This document shows, one piece after another, positions 29,190 through 37,428 of a stretch of 64,000 bases of DNA. Within the stretch, counting starts at the first letter, position 1. Each line of letters opens with the position of its first letter. The position numbers and the translations under genes are program-made. This DNA is from Crocinitomicaceae bacterium (GTDB taxonomy: Bacteria > Bacteroidota > Bacteroidia > Flavobacteriales_D > Crocinitomicaceae), in the NCBI GenBank assembly GCA_029254025.1, contig JAQWYK010000018.1, positions 1-64,000 of the forward strand. The letters are read 5' to 3'. The notes under the pieces were generated by a model. The model had not been told where the DNA came from. It did no database searches and saw nothing but the letters and a program-made list of their open reading frames with translations.

Positions 29190-30467
29190 ATGAACAATTA
29201 TAAAAACGACCTTTCTTTTGCACGCGAATGTGACTCAAAGGACCCACTAGCAAAGTACCGAAGTGAATTTTACTTCCCAACATTTCATGAAAAGGATGTA
29301 ATCTACTTTACGGGAAACTCTTTAGGCCTGCAACCGAAGCGAACAAAATCATTCATTGAACAGGAATTGAACGATTGGGCAAAATGGGGGGTTGAAGGAC
29401 ATTTTGAAGCGCAAAACCCATGGTTTTCATACCATGAATTATTGACCAGTAAAGCAGCAAAAATAGTTGGTGCATTGGATAAAGAAGTTGTCATTACTCA
29501 TTCCTTAACCACCAACCTGCACTTGTTAATGGTTTCATTTTATCGACCAGAAGGAAAACGATTTAAAATACTATGTGAAGGAAAAGCATTTCCGTCCGAT
29601 CAATATGCGCTTGAATCTCAGGTGAAATTTCATGGTTATGAACCGAAGGATGCTATCCTGGAAATATTCCCAAGAAAAGGTGAACATCTGATTCGCGAAG
29701 AAGACATCCTTGATACGTTAGCTCGGCATGGTGAGGAAATCGCTTTAGTAATGATTGGGGGAGTGAACTATTATACGGGACAACTTTTCGACATGAAATC
29801 CATTACCGATGCTGGACATAAAGCTGGTGCGGTGGTAGGTTTCGATTTAGCTCATGCTGCAGGAAACGTGGAACTTTACCTACACAATTGGGGCGTTGAT
29901 TTTGCGGCATGGTGTTCATACAAATATTTGAATTCTAGTCCAGGAGGCGTTTCCGGTTTGTTTGTCCACGAACGTCATGCAAACAAACCCAATTTATCGC
30001 GTTTTGCTGGTTGGTGGGGTCATGACAAGGATCTTCGTTTCAAAATGGAACCCGGATTTCGACCGATGCAAGGTGCAGAAGGTTGGCAATTGAGCAATGC
30101 CCCAATACTCGGAATGGCAGCGCATTTGGCTTCTTTAACGATTTTTGACGAAGTTGGAATGAAGGCGATTTCTGCAAAAAGAAATGACCTAACAGCTTAC
30201 CTCGAATTTATTATACACGCTATTTCTTCAAGTAGCGAGAAGGTCAATTTTGAAATCATTACACCAACTGACAAAACAAAACGTGGCGCGCAACTCTCCA
30301 TCTTGGCCCACGGCCAAGGAAAAGATTTATTTGACGCTCTTTCGGGGTCTGGAGTTGTTGCAGACTGGAGAGAACCTAATGTAATTCGCATTGCTCCAGC
30401 TCCACTCTACAATTCATATGAAGATGTATATCATTTTGGACAACGATTAAAAGCTGCTATTTGCTAG
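29190..30467 (+). CDS. kynU: Kynureninase
   Basis: A 425-residue PLP-dependent enzyme that cleaves kynurenine or 3-hydroxykynurenine to anthranilate or 3-hydroxyanthranilate. Family segments: [12 protein letters not shown] near residue 40, the FDLAHAAGN Asp of the PLP site (about 218-225) and the Schiff-base Lys245 in [13 protein letters not shown]. It starts the kyn series, with 1 bp to the next small gene. With the monooxygenase downstream it would supply 3-hydroxyanthranilate for NAD synthesis from tryptophan. I see no kynA or nbaC-type gene in the window. Confidence 0.96.
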   Translation: MNNYKNDLSFARECDSKDPLAKYRSEFYFPTFHEKDVIYFTGNSLGLQPKRTKSFIEQELNDWAKWGVEGHFEAQNPWFSYHELLTSKAAKIVGALDKEVVITHSLTTNLHLLMVSFYRPEGKRFKILCEGKAFPSDQYALESQVKFHGYEPKDAILEIFPRKGEHLIREEDILDTLARHGEEIALVMIGGVNYYTGQLFDMKSITDAGHKAGAVVGFDLAHAAGNVELYLHNWGVDFAAWCSYKYLNSSPGGVSGLFVHERHANKPNLSRFAGWWGHDKDLRFKMEPGFRPMQGAEGWQLSNAPILGMAAHLASLTIFDEVGMKAISAKRNDLTAYLEFIIHAISSSSEKVNFEIITPTDKTKRGAQLSILAHGQGKDLFDALSGSGVVADWREPNVIRIAPAPLYNSYEDVYHFGQRLKAAIC

Positions 30468-30468
30468 T

Positions 30469-30678
30469 ATGACAATACAACAGCTCATTCAAAAGCGCTT
30501 CACGGGAACATTAAACAATGAAGCAGAATACATCGAACTACTTGTTCAAGTATTCGCTGTGCTTGTATTAGGGCTAGTACTTTGGCGTTTAATGGTGTTG
30601 TTCCACAAACGAAAAAATGCACAACGCAAAAGAAGCAGTTATTTTGATACAGAATATGGAAGAAAGTGGAGAGGCTGA
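30469..30678 (+). CDS. Small single-span membrane protein in the kyn series
   Basis: A 69-residue protein with one transmembrane helix (about 24-45, VQVFAVLVLGLVLWRLMVLF) followed by a basic tail (HKRKNAQRKRSSYF). It begins right after the kynU stop. No family recognised. I treat it as real because of its tight spacing and coherent membrane topology. Confidence 0.55.
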   Translation: MTIQQLIQKRFTGTLNNEAEYIELLVQVFAVLVLGLVLWRLMVLFHKRKNAQRKRSSYFDTEYGRKWRG

Positions 30679-30844
30679 ATAATGAAAAGAATTCTTGGTT
30701 CCATGCTCGGCAAACTCAATCCGCGAAATCTTTCTTTTGAATCATTCTATATTTCCATACATAGGCTTCCATATCGGTAAAAGCTTTATTTTTGAAAAAG
30801 TAGAACAAGCCTTTTGATCGAGTGTTTGATAAAAAAGGTAACAA

Positions 30845-32188
30845 ATGGGTAACATGAAAGTAGCAGTCATTGGCGCAGGATTAGTCGGTAGTTTACATGC
30901 CGTTCTTCTTGCTAAAAAAGGTTTTCAAGTAGATGTTTTTGAGCGCAGACCAGATTTACGAAAAGCAGATGTTATAGGTGGAAGATCTATCAATCTTGCA
31001 CTTTCAAATAGAGGCTTCAAAGCGCTTGAAATGGCTGGTATTGCGGATGAAATTCGAAAAATGTGTATTCCTATGTACGGACGTAAAATGCACGATATTG
31101 AAGGCAACCTTACCTATCAACCGTATGGAAAGGAAAATGAAGCTATTTATTCTGTTTCACGAGGTGGTTTGAATCAAACACTCATGAATTTAGCTGATAA
31201 TTATCCAAATATCACCTATCGCTTTAATCATAAATGCGAAGATTTAGACTTGGATACTAATACCATATCATTCACAGATACTGCCTCGAAGGAAACTGTC
31301 AGCTGCACATATGACCATATTTTTGGTACAGACGGGGCATTCTCGGCAGTGCGCAATCGGATGATGAAAACCCCCATGTTTAACTATTCTCAGGACTATT
31401 TATCACATGGCTACAAAGAACTTGTAATTCCTCCAAACGCGGATGGAACACATCGGATAGATAAAAACTGTTTACACATCTGGCCAAGAGGTGAGTTTAT
31501 GCTTATCGCATTACCGAATCTCGATGGTAGTTTCACAGTGACGTTGTTCTTCCCAATGAAAGGAGATACATCTTTTGAAAGTATTAATACCGGCGAGGAC
31601 GTGATGAAATTTTTCAACGCTACCTTTCCCGATGCTGTGGAGGTAATGCCTACACTCAAAACAGATTACTTCGAAAATCCAACTTCTACTTTGGTCACTG
31701 TTCGATGTAGCCCTTGGAACTATGAAGACAAAGTAATGCTGATGGGTGACGCAGCACACGCTATTGTTCCATTCTACGGCCAAGGTATGAATTCTGGGTT
31801 TGAAGATTGCTCGGTATTTTCAGAAATGTTCGACGCCAATAATGGTGACGCACTAAAATTATTTGAAGACTATTCTAACCAGCGTGTACCAGACGGAAAT
31901 TCGATTGCCGATTTAGCCTTGTACAATTATATCGAAATGCGGGATTTAGCGGGAGATACCGATTTCTTGTTGCGTAAGAAAATTGAACGAAAATTCAGTG
32001 ATTTGTATCCTTCCAAATGGTTACCGTTATATTCGCAAGTTACATTTAGTCATATTCGTTATTCAGATGCAATTGCAAACGGTGATCGTCAGCGTAAAAT
32101 AATGGATGAAGTGATGGCTATGGAAAACATTCATACTCAATGGGAGGATAATTCGGTAATGGAAAAAATATTATCTTTAGTAGAATGA
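30845..32188 (+). CDS. kmo: Kynurenine 3-monooxygenase
   Basis: A 447-residue FAD-dependent hydroxylase turning kynurenine into 3-hydroxykynurenine. It carries the FAD motif VAVIGAGLVGS, the DGAFSAVR segment and the flavin ribityl motif MGDAAHAIVPFYGQGMN. Unlike the mitochondrial enzyme no clear C-terminal membrane anchor is present. The start may be the ATG at 30845 or the one at 30854 (MKVAVIG). A possible -7 box TATTTTTG lies at 30787-30794, so it could have its own promoter in addition to read-through from kynU. Its stop overlaps the next start (ATGA). Confidence 0.95.
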   Translation: MGNMKVAVIGAGLVGSLHAVLLAKKGFQVDVFERRPDLRKADVIGGRSINLALSNRGFKALEMAGIADEIRKMCIPMYGRKMHDIEGNLTYQPYGKENEAIYSVSRGGLNQTLMNLADNYPNITYRFNHKCEDLDLDTNTISFTDTASKETVSCTYDHIFGTDGAFSAVRNRMMKTPMFNYSQDYLSHGYKELVIPPNADGTHRIDKNCLHIWPRGEFMLIALPNLDGSFTVTLFFPMKGDTSFESINTGEDVMKFFNATFPDAVEVMPTLKTDYFENPTSTLVTVRCSPWNYEDKVMLMGDAAHAIVPFYGQGMNSGFEDCSVFSEMFDANNGDALKLFEDYSNQRVPDGNSIADLALYNYIEMRDLAGDTDFLLRKKIERKFSDLYPSKWLPLYSQVTFSHIRYSDAIANGDRQRKIMDEVMAMENIHTQWEDNSVMEKILSLVE

Positions 32189-33081
32189 AGAAGCACCTAG
32201 TTGTTTTATTGGCGTTGACTTGTGCTGTTGGTTCCAGTGCAGTCGCACAAAGTGGATCATACCGAAACAAAACTAAAAAGAAACAGTTCTATGGAAACCA
32301 ACGATTACAACAGCCTTTATACAAATGGGTAACTGGACCTCATCATCGACATGGTATTCAATTATCTTTCGGACCTACTTATACGTTTACACGCATGAAT
32401 CCTGTCAAAGGCGAAATGCGGATCAATGGGGACAGTCTCTTTCGCTATAGCCATGAGGCAAAAAGTCGTATTGGAATTTTCGTAGAACTGGGCATGGTGC
32501 ACATAACCAAGCGTCCTCGAAAATTGATTCAATACTATGACTGGGGAATTGGGTACAAGCACATTGGAGGACGAGAATTTTTTGAATCTGGACTTTACGA
32601 CGATAGAGATACACTCATTAGCAACGTTTCTGGAGATGGTGAATTCTATAATGGTTACCTCTACGGTCGTTTTACAGCACACAATGTTTTCCAAATCAAT
32701 CCTTACACATTTTTAGATAACGGACTTGGTATAAACTTGGATTACACCATGGTCGGCATGAACACCAGCTATTATGGCACTTATTTACCACAAACCCAAA
32801 AGTTCCAAGGGAATTTGATGGGACAATTACACTACGATTTCGGATTTGGATTTAAACCAAAGGAAGGGTTCTTCATCATTCCAGGAGTACAATTACCCCT
32901 TTTAACTGCGTACGAATGGAATGGTGGAACACCTAGTATTCATTGGTTTTCGAGTAAATATTATCCCACGCTTTTCAAAGTCAAGTTCGTATGGTTGTTT
33001 AAAAAAGACCCCAATCGCTGTCCTCCAGTGGAAACGAATGAAGACGATCGTAAGCGTGCGAATGAATTCATGAATCGATGA
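32185..33081 (+). CDS. Predicted outer-membrane/secreted protein of unknown function
   Basis: A 298-residue protein with a signal peptide (about 1-22, ending AVAQ). The mature part is rich in aromatic amphipathic strands (HGIQLSFGPTYTF, RKLIQYYDWGIGYKHIG, LMGQLHYDFGFGFKP, FFIIPGVQLPLL), which fits a small beta-barrel or a barrel-associated protein. No family recognised. It starts inside the kmo stop (ATGA) and ends 4 bp into the next gene, so it belongs to the same transcript. Confidence 0.7.
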   Translation: MKKHLVVLLALTCAVGSSAVAQSGSYRNKTKKKQFYGNQRLQQPLYKWVTGPHHRHGIQLSFGPTYTFTRMNPVKGEMRINGDSLFRYSHEAKSRIGIFVELGMVHITKRPRKLIQYYDWGIGYKHIGGREFFESGLYDDRDTLISNVSGDGEFYNGYLYGRFTAHNVFQINPYTFLDNGLGINLDYTMVGMNTSYYGTYLPQTQKFQGNLMGQLHYDFGFGFKPKEGFFIIPGVQLPLLTAYEWNGGTPSIHWFSSKYYPTLFKVKFVWLFKKDPNRCPPVETNEDDRKRANEFMNR

Positions 33082-33911
33082 CACTTTCTTACCTAACTAG
33101 ATTAACTGCTAATTCTTGTATCGCGGTAATGTTCTTTTGGGTATCTTCATTGACATACGGACAAGGTAAAGTAGATGGATTTTACAAAGGAAAAGGAACC
33201 ATTGAAGTAGGAATAGGAGGTGGACTCCAATTCGACAAAGTTTATTTTGCCGGTACGACCAAAATAAATTTAACTCGAAACATTCGAACCGCTGCGCTCT
33301 TCATTGGAACAGGAATAACCGATAAATTTGACCTTTACCTGAATATACCTGTGGTATCCATTGGAGATGTCAAATCCGTGCAGGACGGTAGCTTATTTCT
33401 AAAGTATCGGCTTGCTCAAGCCAAACTCAAGGGAGGGGACTTAACCTTTAACCTGGCATCTGGTTTCTCAGGCAACTTAACCAATTATTCCACGAGTGGG
33501 GTTAATGCTATTGGTCAACAAGCTAAAATCGTTGATATTCGACCAGTAATTCATTACCAAATTTATGGATGGTTTGCCACACTACAATATGCCTACAATT
33601 ATAAATTTGATCCTGTTACGTCGGCATACTCGGGAAGCATTAAAGTAGGTTACGCCGCGGCTAAATACTACGTTGATCTTTGGTATGAAAACCAATATAC
33701 TCCGGGAGGCTTCGACTACTTGGGTACACCAGCACCACCTTCATTTCGCGAGTTAGGAGTGAACTATGATCGCATTGGAGGAACGATTTATGTTCCAATC
33801 GGAAAGCGATTTGGTATTTATTCAAATGTTGGTTATACACTTAGTGGAAGAAATATTGGACAAGGGCTTTACGCTGGTGCGGGATGTGTTTTAAAAAATT
33901 TATGCTATTAA
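33078..33911 (+). CDS. Predicted outer-membrane beta-barrel protein
   Basis: A 277-residue exported protein with a signal peptide (about 1-28) and alternating strands with Gly turns (IEVGIGGGLQFDKV, LYLNIPVVSIGDV, TFNLASGFSGN, GIYSNVGYTLSGRN). It resembles transporter-like or meta-pathway phenol-degradation type barrels in style, but I cannot name a family with certainty. It overlaps the previous gene by 4 bp and its last 12 bp overlap the 3' end of the opposing lycopene cyclase/dioxygenase gene. Confidence 0.65.
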   Translation: MTLSYLTRLTANSCIAVMFFWVSSLTYGQGKVDGFYKGKGTIEVGIGGGLQFDKVYFAGTTKINLTRNIRTAALFIGTGITDKFDLYLNIPVVSIGDVKSVQDGSLFLKYRLAQAKLKGGDLTFNLASGFSGNLTNYSTSGVNAIGQQAKIVDIRPVIHYQIYGWFATLQYAYNYKFDPVTSAYSGSIKVGYAAAKYYVDLWYENQYTPGGFDYLGTPAPPSFRELGVNYDRIGGTIYVPIGKRFGIYSNVGYTLSGRNIGQGLYAGAGCVLKNLCY

Positions 33912-35933
33912 ATTAGTTTTTTTGTAATAGAAGTGCATTATCACACAGTGTGGAAAACTTATACTTGATATGAACACAAATATTAAAGACCAAAAATTGC
34001 TCATTTTGAGAATTTCTCCAAAATTTAACATAAATAATGCAAATAGTAAGAACGCACCAATATTATATAGAAGTGCCTTCTGAAAAAGCTGAGATGATGA
34101 TAAGGATAAACCCTTCTTAAGATGGGACCAAGCATTGAAACTATGCTGAAATATAAAATACAGCCAAAATGCGTGAAAAAGAGGAAGGAAAAGACCAAAA
34201 ATGAGTAAAGTAAGTAATCCTAATAAATTATTTCTAGCATGATTCATCTGGGTTAATACTAGGAAAAAGATAGAAAATAGAGAAAGTGGTATTTGATAAA
34301 AAATACTTTGGGCAAAAGTGAAACCAGTAAGATCAAAAATTAAATGAACTGATTCTTCCGTATGAGTAGATAGGATAAATACCAGAATGGATATTCCTGT
34401 GAAAAATGAGTATATCTTACCTAAAACGGACTTCGTTTCACCTCCTGCTTGAATCCATTCCGACTCACCAAAATGAAAAAATGAATACCCAAGAAAAAAT
34501 ATCAAAGCCAGCGTGGGGTTAAGCCACCAAACTAACAAGTTCAGTATCATTAACAGAATATATTTCGTGAGAAACAAGTACATTCGAGTATTACTATTCT
34601 TTGAAATTAAATAGTCTATAGCACCATGAGGAATACCAATAATAAAAAATCCTGTAATTAGAGAAGCATAACTATAATACGATTCTAAATAGGGAAAGTA
34701 CGTATCAGTTAACATATATAACAACACGAATATAGTGACTACAACAAACCTCCAAGAAATATAGTTCACAAGAACCCTTAATGAAGCATTCAAAAAAGGA
34801 ATTAATGGTAATTTTGAAAATATTTTAATCTCATCAAGTAGACTGGTTTTTTCATCTAGGAAGTTAAAAATAGTAATAATTGGAATCGAGCTAAATAACT
34901 TACTAAATATTCGTTTTCCAATAATAGGCCTAAAACATAAAATGAACAATAATAACTGATCATATAGACGAAATCTCTTTTTACTAGGTAACCCTATCTC
35001 ATTAAATCTATTTAAATTATTATTTTGAATTTTGTGGGTTACTAATTCTGCAAACTGATGCATATTCTTAAAACCATAACCCGTACTGGGTTTAATTAAA
35101 TTAGCACTAGCCCCTGTCCGCAATATTTTTGAAGAATTATGATGCGGAACCCTTGCATTAGTCATCGGTATTGAACCCGTCTCTTTATGAAGCACTCTGT
35201 AAGAACCATATTTTTCAGAAATGAAACGATCAAGTTGTTCTTCTGCATACTTTTTATCCAGTTTTTCGACACCAAACCGAGTAAATTCAATTAATGCAGA
35301 TTTTTTAGAAAAAGGAATAAGGTAAACAAATTGAGTAGATCCATTTTGCTCAACGCTAAAGTTCATCATTTCAAATACTTCCACATCAAAAGAATTTGAA
35401 TTACATTCAATATGAAAACCTAAAAAACTTTGATTCAGGAAAATTTCGTTCTTGCCCGTTAAGGTGATTTTCTGAGGACGACTATCAAAAATGTAATTAG
35501 CAAGATACGAGTTGGATGTTGTATTAATTGAATTAAGATAACTATTGGGAGTTATGTCCTCTACATAATCGCACACTAATTGAATATTACTTTTTTTGCT
35601 TATTTCTTCCTTCACAAAATCATAAAGATCTATGCTTCTGATATAATGATAAGGTTGACTATCTATACTTTTTATTGAATTATCACTCAATTTTATTTTA
35701 TCGAACCGGTAAGAAATAATTGAATCGAAATCTGAGACTATTTTTTCGTTATCATTTGCCCAAAAACAATATGTTTTATCATTTTCTGTTTTAGCGTCGC
35801 CCTCACAAATTAGGATTTTCTTGTTCGACGTTAATCCACTTTGAATCAATGAAAGTAGAATTAAACTGTTACTAGCTCCAAGTCCAATAAAAGCAAAATC
35901 ATGAACAACATCAGCCTTACTCAATTGATTCAT
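33900..35933 (-). CDS. Fused lycopene beta-cyclase (CrtY) and beta-carotene 15,15'-dioxygenase (Brp/Blh)
   Basis: One uninterrupted 677-residue frame with two complete enzymes. Residues 1 to about 383 are a CrtY-type flavoprotein lycopene cyclase: FIGLGASNS (15-23), FWAN (57-60), FDSRP (149-153), FLGFHIEC (170-177), IEFTRFG (215-221) and RTGASANLIKPSTGYGF (272-288), ending in the usual SLLDEIKIFSKLPLIPFL. Residues about 395-677 are a multi-helix Brp/Blh dioxygenase with the family His residues in GIPHGAIDY (His436), FFHFGESEW (His487), FQHSFNAWSH (His597, His604) and PHCVIMH (His662, His667). The protein should cyclise lycopene and cleave beta-carotene to retinal at the membrane, for the rhodopsin encoded just upstream. 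Elsewhere these are normally separate genes. Confidence 0.93.
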   Translation of the reverse strand: MNQLSKADVVHDFAFIGLGASNSLILLSLIQSGLTSNKKILICEGDAKTENDKTYCFWANDNEKIVSDFDSIISYRFDKIKLSDNSIKSIDSQPYHYIRSIDLYDFVKEEISKKSNIQLVCDYVEDITPNSYLNSINTTSNSYLANYIFDSRPQKITLTGKNEIFLNQSFLGFHIECNSNSFDVEVFEMMNFSVEQNGSTQFVYLIPFSKKSALIEFTRFGVEKLDKKYAEEQLDRFISEKYGSYRVLHKETGSIPMTNARVPHHNSSKILRTGASANLIKPSTGYGFKNMHQFAELVTHKIQNNNLNRFNEIGLPSKKRFRLYDQLLLFILCFRPIIGKRIFSKLFSSIPIITIFNFLDEKTSLLDEIKIFSKLPLIPFLNASLRVLVNYISWRFVVVTIFVLLYMLTDTYFPYLESYYSYASLITGFFIIGIPHGAIDYLISKNSNTRMYLFLTKYILLMILNLLVWWLNPTLALIFFLGYSFFHFGESEWIQAGGETKSVLGKIYSFFTGISILVFILSTHTEESVHLIFDLTGFTFAQSIFYQIPLSLFSIFFLVLTQMNHARNNLLGLLTLLIFGLFLPLFHAFWLYFIFQHSFNAWSHLKKGLSLSSSQLFQKALLYNIGAFLLFALFMLNFGEILKMSNFWSLIFVFISSISFPHCVIMHFYYKKTNLIA

Positions 35934-35955
35934 AAACTCAAATTTGAAGAAAAAA

Positions 35956-35983
35956 AGAGGTGCATTTAAAAAAATGCACCTCT
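35956..35983 (-). terminator. Terminator/attenuator between the rhodopsin and crtY-blh genes
   Basis: A perfect 12-bp stem (AGAGGTGCATTT/AAATGCACCTCT) with an AAAA/TTTT loop, followed on the minus strand by about six T. It lies 20 bp after the rhodopsin stop and 22 bp before the crtY-blh start, so it should end most rhodopsin transcripts there. Confidence 0.85.
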
Positions 35984-36003
35984 ATAAAAAGATGTACAAT
36001 CGA

Positions 36004-36732
36004 TTAGTCTTCGCTGCCTCTGCTTAAAGCATAAATAACTAAACCAAAACCAATTTTGTTAATCGCATCGGCAATGTTGTAAACGATATCCATTGCATGA
36101 GCCGCAGCTTCCGGATTTTCAACAAGCTGAACACCGAACAATCCACCCGGAGTACCTAATATGTATCCCAACGGATAAATAGCCCATCCAACAAGAACAA
36201 ACCACGCCAACACTCTCGTGGCTTTCGCAACCTGAGGACCGGCAGTTTGTGCCAATTTTGCAACTTCTCCAAACCAGATTAAGTAAACTATATAGAAGTA
36301 AGCAGCTCCAGAGATCACACCCCACAATACACTTCCGTCTCTGTCAAGAACTTCACCAGCATACCCTGTTAAGAGCATTACTAAAGAGGCAAATATTAGT
36401 TTCCATAGAAGACCAATCTTGGCACCAGCTTTCTTGGTGATTAAATAAAACTCAACACACATTAACGGAACTGTCAAAATCCAATCAACATAACGGAAAA
36501 AAGTTGGAGATTCTCCAGTTTCTAAATTGTAACTACGCATGTAGTAATAATGCACAGCTGCAATAAAGGTAATTAAACCAGATACTAGGAGAGATGTTCT
36601 CCATTTCTTAGAGGTATTGTTCAACTCAAAAAAGAAGAACACAGAAGCGGCCATCATAGCCATCGTTCCAATAAAGAACGTGAAAGCAACATAATTGTCG
36701 CTAGCGATAGTAGACATTGTTTCTAATAACAT
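36004..36732 (-). CDS. Proteorhodopsin, light-driven proton pump (green-type)
   Basis: A 242-residue seven-helix microbial rhodopsin. Aligned on RYVDWILTVPL, it has His61, the proton acceptor Asp83, Thr87, the proton donor Glu94 and the retinal-binding Lys226 in INKIGFGLVIY; these match His75, Asp97, Thr101, Glu108 and Lys231 of green proteorhodopsin. This DTE set marks an outward proton pump. The spectral-tuning position (GPR 105) is Met91, as in green-absorbing flavobacterial pumps. Gly138 stands where GPR has Phe152 and xanthorhodopsin Gly156, so a carotenoid antenna could bind. The first Met is 5 codons before another (MLLETM), and the true start may be either. The retinal-making gene follows after 70 bp. 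Confidence 0.97.
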   Translation of the reverse strand: MLLETMSTIASDNYVAFTFFIGTMAMMAASVFFFFELNNTSKKWRTSLLVSGLITFIAAVHYYYMRSYNLETGESPTFFRYVDWILTVPLMCVEFYLITKKAGAKIGLLWKLIFASLVMLLTGYAGEVLDRDGSVLWGVISGAAYFYIVYLIWFGEVAKLAQTAGPQVAKATRVLAWFVLVGWAIYPLGYILGTPGGLFGVQLVENPEAAAHAMDIVYNIADAINKIGFGLVIYALSRGSED

Positions 36733-36774
36733 AATAAATAATTTAAAGTTTCTATTGTAACATAGAAGACTATA

Positions 36775-36810
36775 ATTTGTTTAAAATATTTTCAAAAATT
36801 TTAAACAAAT
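36775..36810. promoter_or_regulatory. Perfect 13-bp inverted repeat upstream of the rhodopsin gene
   Basis: Arms ATTTGTTTAAAAT (36775-36787) and ATTTTAAACAAAT (36798-36810) are exact inverse complements with a 10-base spacer. The site starts 43 bp before the rhodopsin ATG in the 183-bp gap after rfaE2. The position and symmetry suggest an operator for a dimeric regulator; almost pure A/T and the absence of a T run make a terminator unlikely. Confidence 0.5.
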
Positions 36811-36915
36811 AAATTGTTAGAAAATATAAAAGATTGATTATCAGTAGTTTAATAGGTCAAACTTTTTTAAACTCTATTATTTTGTTATTTAAGAGACAAT
36901 TAATTCAAGATCAAC

Positions 36916-37428
36916 CTAATATAATTTTCTCAAGATTTTGGTAGTAGAAAATCCTTCTTCTAGCTCAATAGTAAATACTTGCCCTCCAAGTGCTCTCACC
37001 TCTTTGCTCCCAACGATGTATTTCTTAGAAGAAGGATTAACTTCGGCGGCATTGTAATCAGCACCTTTTACGAGTACGTTGGGGCACAATTCATTGATAA
37101 TATCTATCGGAGTATCTTCGTCAAAAAGCACGATAAGGTCTATGCTTTCCAATCCTGCCAATACCAATGCTCTGGAAGTTTCATCGTTAATGGGGCGTTC
37201 CTCTCCTTTACCCTGACGCCTTACGCTGGCATCATTATTTAACCCAATTATCAATCGATCTCCACAACTCGCAGCTTTGGCTAAATACGTGACATGACCA
37301 CGGTGAAGAATATCGAAACATCCGTTAGTGAAAACCACGTTTTCACCGGCTTCTTTCCACGCAGAAATTAAGGTTTTTGCGAGTTCTTTAGATACGATCT
37401 TCAATTGCAGTTTGTCCCAAAGATTCAT
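36916..37428 (-). CDS. rfaE2: D-glycero-beta-D-manno-heptose-1-phosphate adenylyltransferase domain protein (RfaE2)
   Basis: A 170-residue nucleotidyltransferase with the cytidylyltransferase-like signature VFTNGCFDILHRGHVTYL, then GLNNDASVRRQGKGEERPI, VLVKGADY and the ending EGFSTTKILRKLY. It activates heptose-1-phosphate with ATP to give ADP-heptose for the LPS inner core. Only the second half of the enteric bifunctional HldE is encoded; the kinase half must be elsewhere. The start overlaps the preceding flippase-like gene by 41 bp, an unusually long overlap, but no later Met precedes the catalytic motif. Confidence 0.93.
   Translation of the reverse strand: MNLWDKLQLKIVSKELAKTLISAWKEAGENVVFTNGCFDILHRGHVTYLAKAASCGDRLIIGLNNDASVRRQGKGEERPINDETSRALVLAGLESIDLIVLFDEDTPIDIINELCPNVLVKGADYNAAEVNPSSKKYIVGSKEVRALGGQVFTIELEEGFSTTKILRKLY

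Noticed and set aside
30682-30780. A 32-codon open frame between the 69-residue gene and kmo
   Set aside because: It starts near the previous stop but has no motif, membrane segment or other support.
33900-35933. Possibility that the crtY-blh fusion is a sequencing artefact joining two genes
   Set aside because: The frame is continuous, the linker region is ordinary coding sequence, and the end of the cyclase passes smoothly into the first dioxygenase helix. Only raw reads could exclude it fully.
36775-36810. Inverted repeat considered as a terminator for rfaE2
   Set aside because: It lies over 100 bp past the stop, its stem is almost all A-T, and there is no T run after it on the minus strand.
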